DNA of 64,000 nt from Sulfitobacter sp. LCG007. Lineage in GTDB: Bacteria; Pseudomonadota; Alphaproteobacteria; Rhodobacterales; Rhodobacteraceae. Shown here piece by piece: positions 36,975 to 45,116 of the stretch. Made by a program: the position numbers and the translations under genes. Every line of letters begins with the position of its first letter. Position 1 is the first letter of the stretch. The stretch covers positions 3,100,001-3,164,000 of the forward strand of contig NZ_CP161805.1 in the NCBI RefSeq assembly GCF_040801785.1. The letters run 5' to 3'. Below the pieces are notes generated by a model. It was not told the origin of the DNA. It saw only the letters and a program-made list of their open reading frames with translations, and made no database searches.

Positions 36975-37018
36975 CCGTTTTCTTGCAAGAAAACGGCGCG
37001 GAGTTTTGCAAAACTCCG
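36975..37018. terminator. pair of perfect palindromes after the sco operon
   Basis: Two perfect palindromes lie side by side: 36975-36996 (22 bases, centre TTGCAA) and 36999-37018 (20 bases, centre TTGCAA). Each can fold into a hairpin with a tiny loop. They lie between the plus-strand GNAT gene and the convergent minus-strand transglycosylase gene, so they can end both transcripts. Similar TTGCAA-centred palindromes recur at gene ends in Rhodobacterales, from memory. Confidence 0.65.
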
Positions 37019-37031
37019 GGGCGCGCCGGTT

Positions 37032-37880
37032 TCACTTGAGAGACGCGAAGACACAACCGTCGGTGATCAGTTCGGGCGGCGTCAGGCAAAGTCCCCGCGC
37101 GACCTGGAATGCCGCAAGCACCTTGGGCACGTAGTCGCGCGTTTCCGCATAGGGCGGTACGCCGGCATGTTTGCGCACCGCGCCCTCCCCCGCGTTGTAG
37201 CCCGCAAGCACCAGGATCGGGTCGCCACCGAACTCCTTCATCAGCCAGTCGAGGTAGCGGACGCCCCCGGCGATGTTCTCGCCCGGCGCGAGGCTGTCCT
37301 TGACCCCGAAACGGGCCGCCGTATCCGGCATGAGCTGCATCAGGCCCTGCGCCCCTGCCCGGCTGACCGCGTCGACGCGGCCCGAGCTTTCCACAGTGAT
37401 GACGGCGAGAACCAGCGCCGGAGACACGCTGGTGCCGATCGTCGACTTCAGGATGTCGGTGCCGTTAGCCCGGGCGATCGACTGCATGTGCTGCAGCCGG
37501 GGCGCCGGAATGGGCATCGCCGAGCCCGCCAGTGTCATCATCGCCGCATCAAGCCGTCCGGGCCCGGACTGCGCCATTGCGGGCGATACCTTTTCCCAGA
37601 ACCAGGAGAACCGTCCCAGTGCCCCGGGTGGCAGCACGGGCTCGGGCAGGACCGCCGTCACTTCGGGAACCGGATCCTCGTGATAGGGTCGCCGCGGCGT
37701 CGAGGGCGCCGACGGCATCTGCGCGCTGGGGTCGATCTGTACGGTGATCCGCTTCTGGCCGGGCTGCGGGACCTTGACACGCTTGGCGCTGAACTCCGCA
37801 AAGGGGCGCGGCGCATCCGCATGCGACGGCACAGACGCAAGCCCCCCCGCGAGGAGGGAGAGGATCATCAGACTGCGCAT
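37032..37880 (-). CDS. soluble lytic transglycosylase (SLT domain)
   Basis: A 282-residue exported protein with signal peptide MRSLMILSLLAGGLASVPSHA. After a Pro-rich region, the SLT domain (about residues 145-265) has the catalytic E164 in VITVESSGRVDAVSRAGAQGLMQLMP and the blocks ARFGVKDSLAPGENIAGGVRYLDWL and LAGYNAGEGAVRKHAGVPPY. It cleaves peptidoglycan glycan strands. It is divergent from the pilin gene and could open the wall for pilus assembly, which is inference. Confidence 0.92.
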   Translation of the reverse strand: MRSLMILSLLAGGLASVPSHADAPRPFAEFSAKRVKVPQPGQKRITVQIDPSAQMPSAPSTPRRPYHEDPVPEVTAVLPEPVLPPGALGRFSWFWEKVSPAMAQSGPGRLDAAMMTLAGSAMPIPAPRLQHMQSIARANGTDILKSTIGTSVSPALVLAVITVESSGRVDAVSRAGAQGLMQLMPDTAARFGVKDSLAPGENIAGGVRYLDWLMKEFGGDPILVLAGYNAGEGAVRKHAGVPPYAETRDYVPKVLAAFQVARGLCLTPPELITDGCVFASLK

Positions 37881-38243
37881 GAAACCTGCTCGAGTTTCGT
37901 TCCGAAGGTCTAGTGCCTTTGCGCAGCATGGTTGCAGAAAAAACCCTGGCGAGAAACCTGGATCGGGTCCGAAATTCGCCAATTTTGCCATATTCAGGAT
38001 CAATCGGACGTTAACGACCTGCCGAAACGCGATGAAGCTTCATCAATTATCCTTATAAATCATATTCTTGACCGAAATCCGCGACCTTTTTCGGCCTGCG
38101 GTGCAAATGTCACAATTGCGGTCAAATTCATGCCCCATTCCGCGGGCTTACTGGGGGCATACCAAGTCGGCCAACCCGAAGAGACACGGACACGAGGGTC
38201 GGCGCGGTTACGAATTATGAATCGACGATCCTTGGAGGGACGA
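37881..38243. promoter_or_regulatory. 363-bp non-coding gap, divergent promoter region of transglycosylase and pilin genes
   Basis: No convincing gene is seen here. The middle (about 38040-38075) is much more AT-rich than its surroundings, as expected of a promoter. A perfect 14-bp palindrome lies at 38031-38044. The right end carries a TTGGAGGGA ribosome site for the pilin gene. A frame open from 37932 into the pilin is without its own start signals. Confidence 0.5.
38031..38044. promoter_or_regulatory. 14-bp perfect palindrome in the pilin upstream region
   Basis: GATGAAG and CTTCATC are adjacent, giving a perfect dyad next to an AT-rich stretch. It may be an operator or a factor site; no regulator can be named. 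Confidence 0.35.
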
Positions 38244-38486
38244 ATGACGATCAAATTCCTGAAGAACTTCCGCAAGAGCGAATCCGGCGCAGTCACGGTC
38301 GACTGGGTCGTGCTGACCGCCGCCGTCGTCGGCCTCGCGATCGCTGCCTATTCCTCGATCAAGACCGGCGCGACGGACCTCACCAGCAAGACCGGCACTT
38401 TCCTGTCGAACCAGGATCCGACCACGGCCAGCGGCGGCACCGGAACCGGAACCGGCACCGAAACCGGCACCGGAACCGGCAGCTAA
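38244..38486 (+). CDS. Flp-like type IVb pilin, copy 1, with Gly-Thr tail
   Basis: An 80-residue prepilin-like protein. A short basic leader (MTIKFLKNFRKSESG) ends at a Gly cleavage site, followed by AVTVDWVVLTAAVVGLAIA, a hydrophobic helix. At position +5 after the cut there is Asp, then Trp, where classical Flp pilins have Glu-Tyr. The C-terminus is a low-complexity tail of Gly-Thr repeats (GTGTGTETGTGTGS). GGAGGGA precedes the ATG. It would be cut by the prepilin peptidase at 48553 and assembled by the Tad machine. Confidence 0.8.
   Translation: MTIKFLKNFRKSESGAVTVDWVVLTAAVVGLAIAAYSSIKTGATDLTSKTGTFLSNQDPTTASGGTGTGTGTETGTGTGS
38439..38480 (+). repeat. hexanucleotide repeat in the pilin tail
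   Basis: Seven tandem 6-base units of the form ACCGGA/ACCGGC, one of them ACCGAA, encode the Thr-Gly tail of pilin copy 1. Changes in unit number keep the frame, so tail length could vary. Confidence 0.9.
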
Positions 38487-38518
38487 ACGCCCATAGGCCG
38501 ATCGGTCTGACCAGAAAC

Positions 38519-38550
38519 GGGGGCCGCCATCCAAGGCGATGGCCGCCCCC
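38519..38550 (+). terminator. hairpin after pilin copy 1
   Basis: A 13-bp stem with one mismatch (38519-38531 with 38538-38550) and a 6-base loop, followed by TTCAT, lies 33 bases after the pilin stop. It could terminate most transcripts and give high pilin over the rest of the locus. Confidence 0.65.
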
Positions 38551-38598
38551 TTCATACATGATCCGCCGACATGCGGATCCCGTAACGAAAGCATCGTG

Positions 38599-38775
38599 AT
38601 GTTGCACGCCCTCAGAAAATTCCGCGATGATGATCACGGTGCCGTAACGGTCGACTGGGTTGTGCTGACGGCCGCAGTCGTGGGGCTGGCAATCGCGGTC
38701 ATCACGATCATCGGTGAAGCGATCGTGGACCCCACAAGCTCTATCGCAAGCTTCCTGAGCAGCTGGACCTTCTGA
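38599..38775 (+). CDS. Flp-like type IVb pilin, copy 2
   Basis: A 58-residue protein with the same cleavage region and helix as copy 1 (GAVTVDWVVLTAAVVGLAIA, identical over 20 residues). The leader (MLHALRKFRDDDH) and tail (VITIIGEAIVDPTSSIASFLSSWTF) differ, and there is no Gly-Thr tail. A tandem duplication followed by divergence outside the core fits. No strong ribosome site is visible; a GTG three bases upstream is an alternative. Confidence 0.78.
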   Translation: MLHALRKFRDDDHGAVTVDWVVLTAAVVGLAIAVITIIGEAIVDPTSSIASFLSSWTF

Positions 38776-38976
38776 CAGGACCGGAAACCGGCAACGACAG
38801 CCGACTTTTGGTCACGTCCTGCGTTCCATGCTGCAAGACCACCCTCCTCAGTCGCCAGGCTGCCCCACAGAGTCCATCCCGCGCTCCCGAAATTGCCACA
38901 TTCTGCTGTCACGATGCGCGTGACAATCGACGTTGCCGGCACGGGCCGGTGCATATTCGGAAACGGGGTAATCCGC

Positions 38977-39828
38977 ATGCGTATGATCTTCGGTCTTGTC
39001 CTGCTGCTGGGCATCGCCCTTGCCGGCGGTGCCGTCTACATGGCCAAGAACTACATCGGGGCCTATCAGGCTGAACTGGCCCGCGAGCGTGCGGAACGCG
39101 CTAAGATCGTGCCGACCGTGACTATCTATGTCGCCCAGAAGGCCCTGCGCTATGGCGACACGCTGACCCGGGAAGATGTGCGCGCGGTGAAATGGCCCGA
39201 GACGGCCATCCCCGAGGGGTCTTTCACAGATATCGACGTCCTCTTCCCCCCCGACAACACCGATGCACGCCTTGTCCTGCGCGACATGGAACCCAGCGAG
39301 GCGATCCTTGCCGCGAAGGTCACCGAGCCGGGCGAGGATGCCGGCCTCACCTCCCGGCTGGAACGCGGCATGCGCGCCTTCGCGATACGGGTCGACGTTG
39401 CCAGCGGCGTCTCGGGCTTCCTGCGCCCGGGCGATTCGGTTGACGTCTACTGGACCGGCCAGGTCGAGAACGGCGGCGACGGCCGCAAGGAAGTCACCAA
39501 GATGATCGAGGCGGCCATCCGGGTGATCGCCATCGACCAGAGCGCGGTGAGCACCAACGAAGCCACCATCGCACGCACCGTCACTGTCGCCGTCACGCCC
39601 GAACAGGTCGGGGCACTCGCGCTTGCGCAGGCGACGGGAAACCTGACGCTGTCGCTTGTGGGAACGGGGGACGACACGGTTGCAGGAACGATCGAGGTCG
39701 ACCAGAGGCGGCTGCTGGGCCTCGAAGAAAAGAAGGTTGCTGTCCAGACCGCCAAGGAGAAGGTCTGCACGATCCGTACCCGGCGCGGCGCGGAAGTCAT
39801 GGAAATCCCCATTCCCTGCACGAACTGA
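38977..39828 (+). CDS. cpaB: Tad pilus assembly protein CpaB/RcpC
   Basis: A 283-residue protein with one N-terminal membrane segment (MIFGLVLLLGIALAGGAVYMA). A SAF-type domain follows (APQ/AQKALRYGDTLTREDVRAVKWPE...ILAAKVTEPGE), and then the CpaB/RcpC block GMRAFAIRVDVASGVSGFLRPGDSVDVYWTG. It acts with the outer-membrane secretin of the Tad system. The ATG at 38977 begins the membrane segment. It is the first gene of the assembly genes. Confidence 0.93.
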   Translation: MRMIFGLVLLLGIALAGGAVYMAKNYIGAYQAELARERAERAKIVPTVTIYVAQKALRYGDTLTREDVRAVKWPETAIPEGSFTDIDVLFPPDNTDARLVLRDMEPSEAILAAKVTEPGEDAGLTSRLERGMRAFAIRVDVASGVSGFLRPGDSVDVYWTGQVENGGDGRKEVTKMIEAAIRVIAIDQSAVSTNEATIARTVTVAVTPEQVGALALAQATGNLTLSLVGTGDDTVAGTIEVDQRRLLGLEEKKVAVQTAKEKVCTIRTRRGAEVMEIPIPCTN

Positions 39829-40030
39829 TCCGACAGGGCGTATTCGTCATCGGGACAGGCTGATCCGGACATGGCGGCGCGCGTCCGAGGTTATTCGCGT
39901 GTTGCGCGATACCCACATAAGGTCCGTGACGGAACCCGTTGATTCTTGCAAAAAATCGCAAACTGTCTCAGACTGACCGCATTCGGGCGTCAAGATCCGA
40001 CCCAGAGGCGTGATCAAAAAGGCAGGTCAC

Positions 40031-41476
40031 ATGAAAATCGACGGATTTTTCAAAGCGGCTCTGTTCGGGCTGTCGCTTGGTGCGGGCCTGCTTGGCCCAG
40101 GCGGCCCCATGACCGCCTCTGCCCAGGATGGGGTCCGGGTGGTGAACAGCGGGACCAACCGCGTTCTGAGCGTGCCCATGAACCGCGCCGTCGTCGTGGA
40201 AAGCGAAACGCCCTTCGCGGAGCTGAGCATTGCCAATCCCGGCATCGCCGACATCTCGTCGCTGTCCGACCGGACGATCTATGTGCTCGGCAAGTCGCCC
40301 GGGATGACCACCCTCACCCTTCTCGACGCGACCGGCTCGCTGATCACCAATGTCGACGTTCGCGTCGCGCCCGACGTGTCCGAGTTCAAGGAGCGACTGC
40401 GCCAGATCCTGCCGGGCGAGCAGATCGACATCCGCACCGCCAACGACGGCATCGTGCTTTCGGGAACCGTTTCGAGCAGCCAGCACCTGCAGCGGGCGCT
40501 GGATCTTGCCGAACGCTACGCCCCCGACAGGGTTTCCAACCTCATGAGCGTGGGCGGCGTGCAGCAGGTGATGCTCAAGGTCCGCTTCGCGGAGATGCAG
40601 CGCTCGGTCTCCAAGGCCCTCAGTTCCTCCATCTCGCTCAACGGATCGACCCTGGGCGGCGATCTCGGCCTCAACGGCGGGACCGGCACCACGAACACCG
40701 CCGGCGGAGTCGCCAATTCGCTGGGGGGCAGCATCCCGACCAGCAACAACAACACCGGCGCCATCCTTTTCGGCTTCAACGCCGGCTCGACGCAAATCGG
40801 CATTCTGCTCGAGGCGCTGGAACGGAAGGGCGTCGTCAGGACGCTTGCCGAGCCCAATCTCGTCGCTCTCTCTGGGCAGGAGGCGAAATTTCTCGCAGGG
40901 GGCGAATACCCGGTTCCCGTGGCGCAGGACAACGATACCATTTCGGTCGATTACAAGCCCTTCGGCATCGAGCTCAACTTCATTCCCCGCGTCGTCGACA
41001 AGGACATGATCAACCTCGAGCTCAACGCCGCCGTCTCGGCCATCGACCAGAGCAACGGCATCTCGCTTGGCAACGGATTCGACATTTCGGCCTTCATCCG
41101 GCGCGAAGCCTCGACAACCGTCGAACTTCAGGACGGCGAGAGCTTTGCCATCGCGGGTCTGCTGCAGGACGACTTCCTCGATCAGAACTCGCAACTGCCC
41201 TGGATCGGCGACGTTCCGGTGCTGGGGGCGCTTTTCCGCAGCGCGAACTACCAGCGCAGCCAGACCGAACTGGTCATCATCATCACGGCCCATCTGGTCA
41301 CACCGACGCGCGGCGACGTGCTTGCCTTGCCGACGGACCGGATCAAGCCGCCGTCGGAAAAGGATCTGTTCCTCTTCGGCCGCACGTCATCGGAGACGGC
41401 GCCGGTCGCGACAGGCGCCGCAGGCGAGGTCGCGCGGCAGGACTTCAGCGGCTCCTACGGCTACGTGATGGAGTAA
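40031..41476 (+). CDS. cpaC: Tad pilus outer-membrane secretin CpaC/RcpA
   Basis: A 481-residue secretin with a signal peptide (MKIDGFFKAALFGLSLGAGLLG...). An N-terminal BON-like/pilus domain (DVRVAPDVSEFKERLRQILPGEQIDIRTANDGIVLSGTV) is followed by the C-terminal secretin domain (VRTLAEPNLVALSGQEAKFLAGGEYPVPV, ELVIIITAHLVTPT). It forms the ring through which the pilus leaves the cell. The ATG at 40031 is preferred over 40010. Followed after one base by the OmpA lipoprotein gene. Confidence 0.95.
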   Translation: MKIDGFFKAALFGLSLGAGLLGPGGPMTASAQDGVRVVNSGTNRVLSVPMNRAVVVESETPFAELSIANPGIADISSLSDRTIYVLGKSPGMTTLTLLDATGSLITNVDVRVAPDVSEFKERLRQILPGEQIDIRTANDGIVLSGTVSSSQHLQRALDLAERYAPDRVSNLMSVGGVQQVMLKVRFAEMQRSVSKALSSSISLNGSTLGGDLGLNGGTGTTNTAGGVANSLGGSIPTSNNNTGAILFGFNAGSTQIGILLEALERKGVVRTLAEPNLVALSGQEAKFLAGGEYPVPVAQDNDTISVDYKPFGIELNFIPRVVDKDMINLELNAAVSAIDQSNGISLGNGFDISAFIRREASTTVELQDGESFAIAGLLQDDFLDQNSQLPWIGDVPVLGALFRSANYQRSQTELVIIITAHLVTPTRGDVLALPTDRIKPPSEKDLFLFGRTSSETAPVATGAAGEVARQDFSGSYGYVME

Positions 41477-41477
41477 G

Positions 41478-42158
41478 ATGATGAAGCCGCTCCAACCGCG
41501 CGTCCGCCTCGCCCTGACGATCGCCAGCGGACTGGCCCTGCTGGGCGCCTGCACAAGCACCGATCCGGTCTACACCCAGTTTTACCGTGAAGCAGGCGAC
41601 GTGCCGGCGGACAGCGAATTCGGCAAGGCCACGCGGGGCAACATGCTGATCCAGACCGGCCAGCAGGGATATTCCCACGCCATCGCGACGCGTTTCGCGG
41701 CGGAAGTGCCCAGCACGGTGAACTTCGCCTTCAACAGCGCGGCACTCGACGCGAATGCCCAGGCGGCGCTTCGCGAGCAGGCCAACTGGATCCGCCAGTT
41801 CCCCGAGGTCCGCTTCCGAGTCTACGGCTATACCGACCTTGTCGGATCGGCAGGATACAACAAGTCCCTCGGCCTGCGCCGCGCCCAGGCGGTGGTGGCG
41901 TTTCTGACAAGCCAGGGCATCAGCCGATCGCGTCTCGAGGCCGTGGTTTCCTACGGCGAAACCCAGCCCGTCATCGCCACCCCCGCTCCGGAACGCCGCA
42001 ATCGCCGCGCGGTAACGGAAGTCAACGGCTTCGTCGCCTCACACCGCAATGTGCTGGACGGCAAGTATGCCCTGATCGTGTATCGCGGCTATGTGGAAAG
42101 CGCGCGGGTCCCGTCCACACTCTCGGGTGTCGAGAACGGGGTGGCTGGCGATTCCTAG
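41478..42158 (+). CDS. OmpA-family lipoprotein of the Tad locus
   Basis: A 226-residue protein with a lipobox LGAC (Cys25). The C-terminal OmpA/peptidoglycan-binding domain begins at NFAFNSAALDANAQAAL, and YGYTDLVGSAGYNKSLGLRRAQAVVAFL is typical. It likely anchors the secretin to the cell wall, as proposed for accessory proteins in tad loci. Coupled to cpaC. Homologous position to ompA-like genes in other alphaproteobacterial tad clusters. Confidence 0.88.
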   Translation: MMKPLQPRVRLALTIASGLALLGACTSTDPVYTQFYREAGDVPADSEFGKATRGNMLIQTGQQGYSHAIATRFAAEVPSTVNFAFNSAALDANAQAALREQANWIRQFPEVRFRVYGYTDLVGSAGYNKSLGLRRAQAVVAFLTSQGISRSRLEAVVSYGETQPVIATPAPERRNRRAVTEVNGFVASHRNVLDGKYALIVYRGYVESARVPSTLSGVENGVAGDS

Positions 42159-42407
42159 CCTCGCAAGGCGTCCATCCCGAGCGCAGGTAGAGTCCCATGC
42201 CTCGGGGCGCATTGTCTCGACAGACCAAACAATTGGGCAGTTTCGGCCCTAATCTCGCCCAAGTCTGGTGTGATCTTCGCCGCAATGGGACTTTTTCGCC
42301 CGATCACCGGATCGGGACGGGGCAATAACGCAGCGCCTGAGGGAACGATCGTTTCCCGGATCGCTTGTGCCTCGTGAAGCCCATCGAAGGTAAAAGGATC
42401 AAGAGGC

Positions 42408-43643
42408 GTGAGCTACGCACTGAAAATACCGGATACCGCGCCAATCGTCGCCTGCACCGTCAGCCGCGACGTACAGAACTTCGACCTCCTGATCGAGGAC
42501 ATGGAAACGGTTCTCGGCGAAAGCTGGGGCGATCTGGGATTCGCCGAGGCGCTGGCCTTCTTCGGTCAGCCGGAAGCCCAGGCGCTCGAATTCGTCTGCC
42601 TCGCGCTTGATCAGAGCGACGAGGAGAATCTCGTCCTGATGAGCGAGATCATCGCCCAGGCCAAGAGCCGCGACATAAAGGTCATCCTCATTGCCGAGGA
42701 TGTCACTCCGGCGGCGCTGCACACGCTGCTGCGCAAGGGTGCCGATGAATTCGTGCCCTACCCCCTGCCCGAAATGGAACTGGCCCAGGCGATCGCGCGC
42801 GTGCGGGCCCCCGACATGGCCGAGGAGGATCCGCAGGGCGGACTTCGGCTTCGGACGGGAGCCCAGAAGGAAGGCGCGGTGATCGTGGTCCACGGTCTCG
42901 CCGGGGGTGTGGGTTCGACCACCATGGCAACCAACCTCGCCTGGGAACTTGCATGCGCAGGCAAGGACGGACATCCGTCGGTCTGCCTGCTGGATCTCGA
43001 CCTGCAATACGGGTCTGTCTCAACCTATCTCGACCTGCCGCGCCGGGAAGCGGTCTTCGAGATGCTGTCTGACACCGACAACCTCGATGACGAAGTCTTC
43101 GGTCAGTCGCTGGTAAGCTTTCAGGACAAGCTGCAGGTCCTGACCGCGCCGTCCGAGATGCTGCCGCTGGATCTGATCAACTCGGAAGACATCACGCGGA
43201 TCCTGCAGATGGCCCGCAGTCACTTCGATTTCGTCATCGTCGACATGCCATCGACACTCGTGCAATGGAGCGAGGCAATCCTTCACGCGGCCCATGTCTA
43301 TTTTGCCGTGGTCGAGATCGACATGCGGTCTGCCCAGAACACGCTGCGCTTCAAGCGCGCGCTCCAGTCCGAGGACCTTCCCGTCGAAAAGCTGCGCTAT
43401 GTCGTCAACCGGGCGCCGAAAATCACCGACCTGAGCGGCAGGAGCCGGATCAAGCGCATGAGCGACTCGCTGTCGATATCGATCGACGTTCAGCTTCCAG
43501 ACGGCGGCAAGCAGGTGACGCAGGGCGCGGACCACGGCCTGCCGCTTGCCACTTCCGCGCCCAAGAACCCGCTGCGGCGCGAAATCGCCAAACTGGCCAA
43601 CTCGATCCTGGATCTGACCCGCGTCAGAGAAAGGGTCGCCTGA
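42408..43643 (+). CDS. cpaE: Tad localisation ATPase CpaE/TadZ
   Basis: A 411-residue protein with an N-terminal receiver-like segment (about residues 1-130) and a ParA/MinD-type C-terminal domain. The nucleotide-binding loop reads GLAGGVGSTT (residues 163-172). Both lysines of the standard KGGxGKTT are missing, as known for TadZ/CpaE proteins, so ATP binding or hydrolysis may be altered. VCLLDLDLQYGS and DFVIVDMPSTL provide the switch and Walker B regions. The GTG start follows AAGAGGC. It should place the pilus at a cell pole. Confidence 0.93.
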   Translation: MSYALKIPDTAPIVACTVSRDVQNFDLLIEDMETVLGESWGDLGFAEALAFFGQPEAQALEFVCLALDQSDEENLVLMSEIIAQAKSRDIKVILIAEDVTPAALHTLLRKGADEFVPYPLPEMELAQAIARVRAPDMAEEDPQGGLRLRTGAQKEGAVIVVHGLAGGVGSTTMATNLAWELACAGKDGHPSVCLLDLDLQYGSVSTYLDLPRREAVFEMLSDTDNLDDEVFGQSLVSFQDKLQVLTAPSEMLPLDLINSEDITRILQMARSHFDFVIVDMPSTLVQWSEAILHAAHVYFAVVEIDMRSAQNTLRFKRALQSEDLPVEKLRYVVNRAPKITDLSGRSRIKRMSDSLSISIDVQLPDGGKQVTQGADHGLPLATSAPKNPLRREIAKLANSILDLTRVRERVA

Positions 43644-43662
43644 ACGCCCGGAGCACAACCCG

Positions 43663-45105
43663 ATGTTTTCCAAGTACAAGAAATCCGTTTCCCGGCCTGC
43701 GGCGGTCCCGCCTACCGATCCTGCCAAGGTCACTCAGTTGCCCACCGCCAAACCCGCGCCTGCCGCAACCCGCAGACAGCTGCCCCAGGCCGCGGCGGCC
43801 CAGCCGGCGCCTGCGGACAAGGAACGCAAGCGCAAGGAGCGCATGGGCGAATTGAAGCTCGACCTGCACCGGGTGCTTCTCGACAACCTGAACCTCGCCG
43901 CGCTCGAGCACGCGTCCGAACAGGACCTGCGCTCCGAGATCAGCGCCATCACGGGCGAATTCCTCGAGGAACGCGCGATCGTTCTCAATCGCGAAGACCG
44001 GATGACGCTGAACGCCGAACTCTATGACGAGGTGACGGGGCTCGGCCCCCTCGAGACGCTGCTCAAGGACGATTCGGTCAACGACATTCTGGTCAACGGA
44101 CCGCAGCAGATCTTCGTCGAGCGCGAAGGCAAGCTCGAACTGACGGACATCACGTTCAAGGACGAACGCCACCTGCTGCGCATCATCGACAAGATCGTGA
44201 GCGCGGTGGGCCGGAGGGTCGACGAATCCAACCCATATGTCGACGCCCGCCTGAAGGACGGTTCGCGCTTCAACGCCATGGTGCCACCCGTTGCGGTGGA
44301 TGGCTCGCTCGTCTCGATCCGGAAGTTCAAGAAGGACAAGCTCGGCATCGACGATCTGGTGCGCTTCGGCGCCTTCTCCGAGGAGATGGCCGCCTATCTG
44401 CAGGCCGCCGTGGCGACACGTCTCAACGTGATCGTCTCGGGTGGTACGGGTTCGGGCAAGACGACGACGCTGAACGCGCTGTCATCCTTCATCGACAATT
44501 CCGAACGGATCCTCACCATCGAGGACACCGCGGAACTTCAGCTCCAGCAGATCCATGTCGGCCGGATGGAAAGCCGCCCCCCCAACGTCGAGGGAAAGGG
44601 CGAGGTGAGTCCCCGCGATTGCCTCAAGAACGCGCTCCGGATGCGTCCGGACCGCATCATCGTCGGCGAGACGCGGGGCGAAGAGGTCATCGACATGCTT
44701 CAGGCCATGAACACTGGCCACGACGGCTCGATGACCACGATCCACGCCAACTCGGCGCGCGACGGCATCAGCCGGCTGGAGAACATGATCGCCATGGCGG
44801 GCGTGGAGATGCCGCTGAAGGCCGTTCGCAGCCAGATCGCATCGGCCGTCAACCTGATCGTACAGGCCTCGCGCCTTCAGGACGGGTCGCGACGGATGAC
44901 CTCGATCACCGAGATCACCGGGATGGAGGGTGACGTCATTTCGATGCAGGAGATATTCCGCTACCAGCGCGTCGGTCTCACGCCCGAGAACAAGATCATC
45001 GGCCATTTCACCGCTACCGGGGTCCGCAGCCATTTCGCCGAGCGTTTCCGGATGTGGGGCTATGACCTTCCCCCTTCGATCTACGAGCCCATAGCAGCCC
45101 AGTAA
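43663..45105 (+). CDS. cpaF: Tad secretion ATPase CpaF/TadA
   Basis: The motor ATPase for pilin polymerisation, 480 residues. Walker [10 protein letters not shown] at about residues 260-268. The Asp/His boxes and Walker B follow in [42 protein letters not shown] Pro/Ala-rich N-terminal stretch (about residues 10-50) precedes the conserved part. Starts 19 bases after cpaE; followed by tadB. Confidence 0.97.
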   Translation: MFSKYKKSVSRPAAVPPTDPAKVTQLPTAKPAPAATRRQLPQAAAAQPAPADKERKRKERMGELKLDLHRVLLDNLNLAALEHASEQDLRSEISAITGEFLEERAIVLNREDRMTLNAELYDEVTGLGPLETLLKDDSVNDILVNGPQQIFVEREGKLELTDITFKDERHLLRIIDKIVSAVGRRVDESNPYVDARLKDGSRFNAMVPPVAVDGSLVSIRKFKKDKLGIDDLVRFGAFSEEMAAYLQAAVATRLNVIVSGGTGSGKTTTLNALSSFIDNSERILTIEDTAELQLQQIHVGRMESRPPNVEGKGEVSPRDCLKNALRMRPDRIIVGETRGEEVIDMLQAMNTGHDGSMTTIHANSARDGISRLENMIAMAGVEMPLKAVRSQIASAVNLIVQASRLQDGSRRMTSITEITGMEGDVISMQEIFRYQRVGLTPENKIIGHFTATGVRSHFAERFRMWGYDLPPSIYEPIAAQ

Positions 45106-45116
45106 GGAGCGCTTTC

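Noticed and set aside
37932-38243. N-terminal extension of pilin copy 1 by an upstream in-frame ATG
   Set aside because: The extra residues show no leader features, and the ATG at 38244 has a strong ribosome site and gives a normal prepilin leader.
38439-38480. The hexanucleotide run as a CRISPR or phase-variable on/off switch
   Set aside because: Units are only six bases without spacers, and changes keep the reading frame, so no CRISPR and no on/off switching; only tail length could change.
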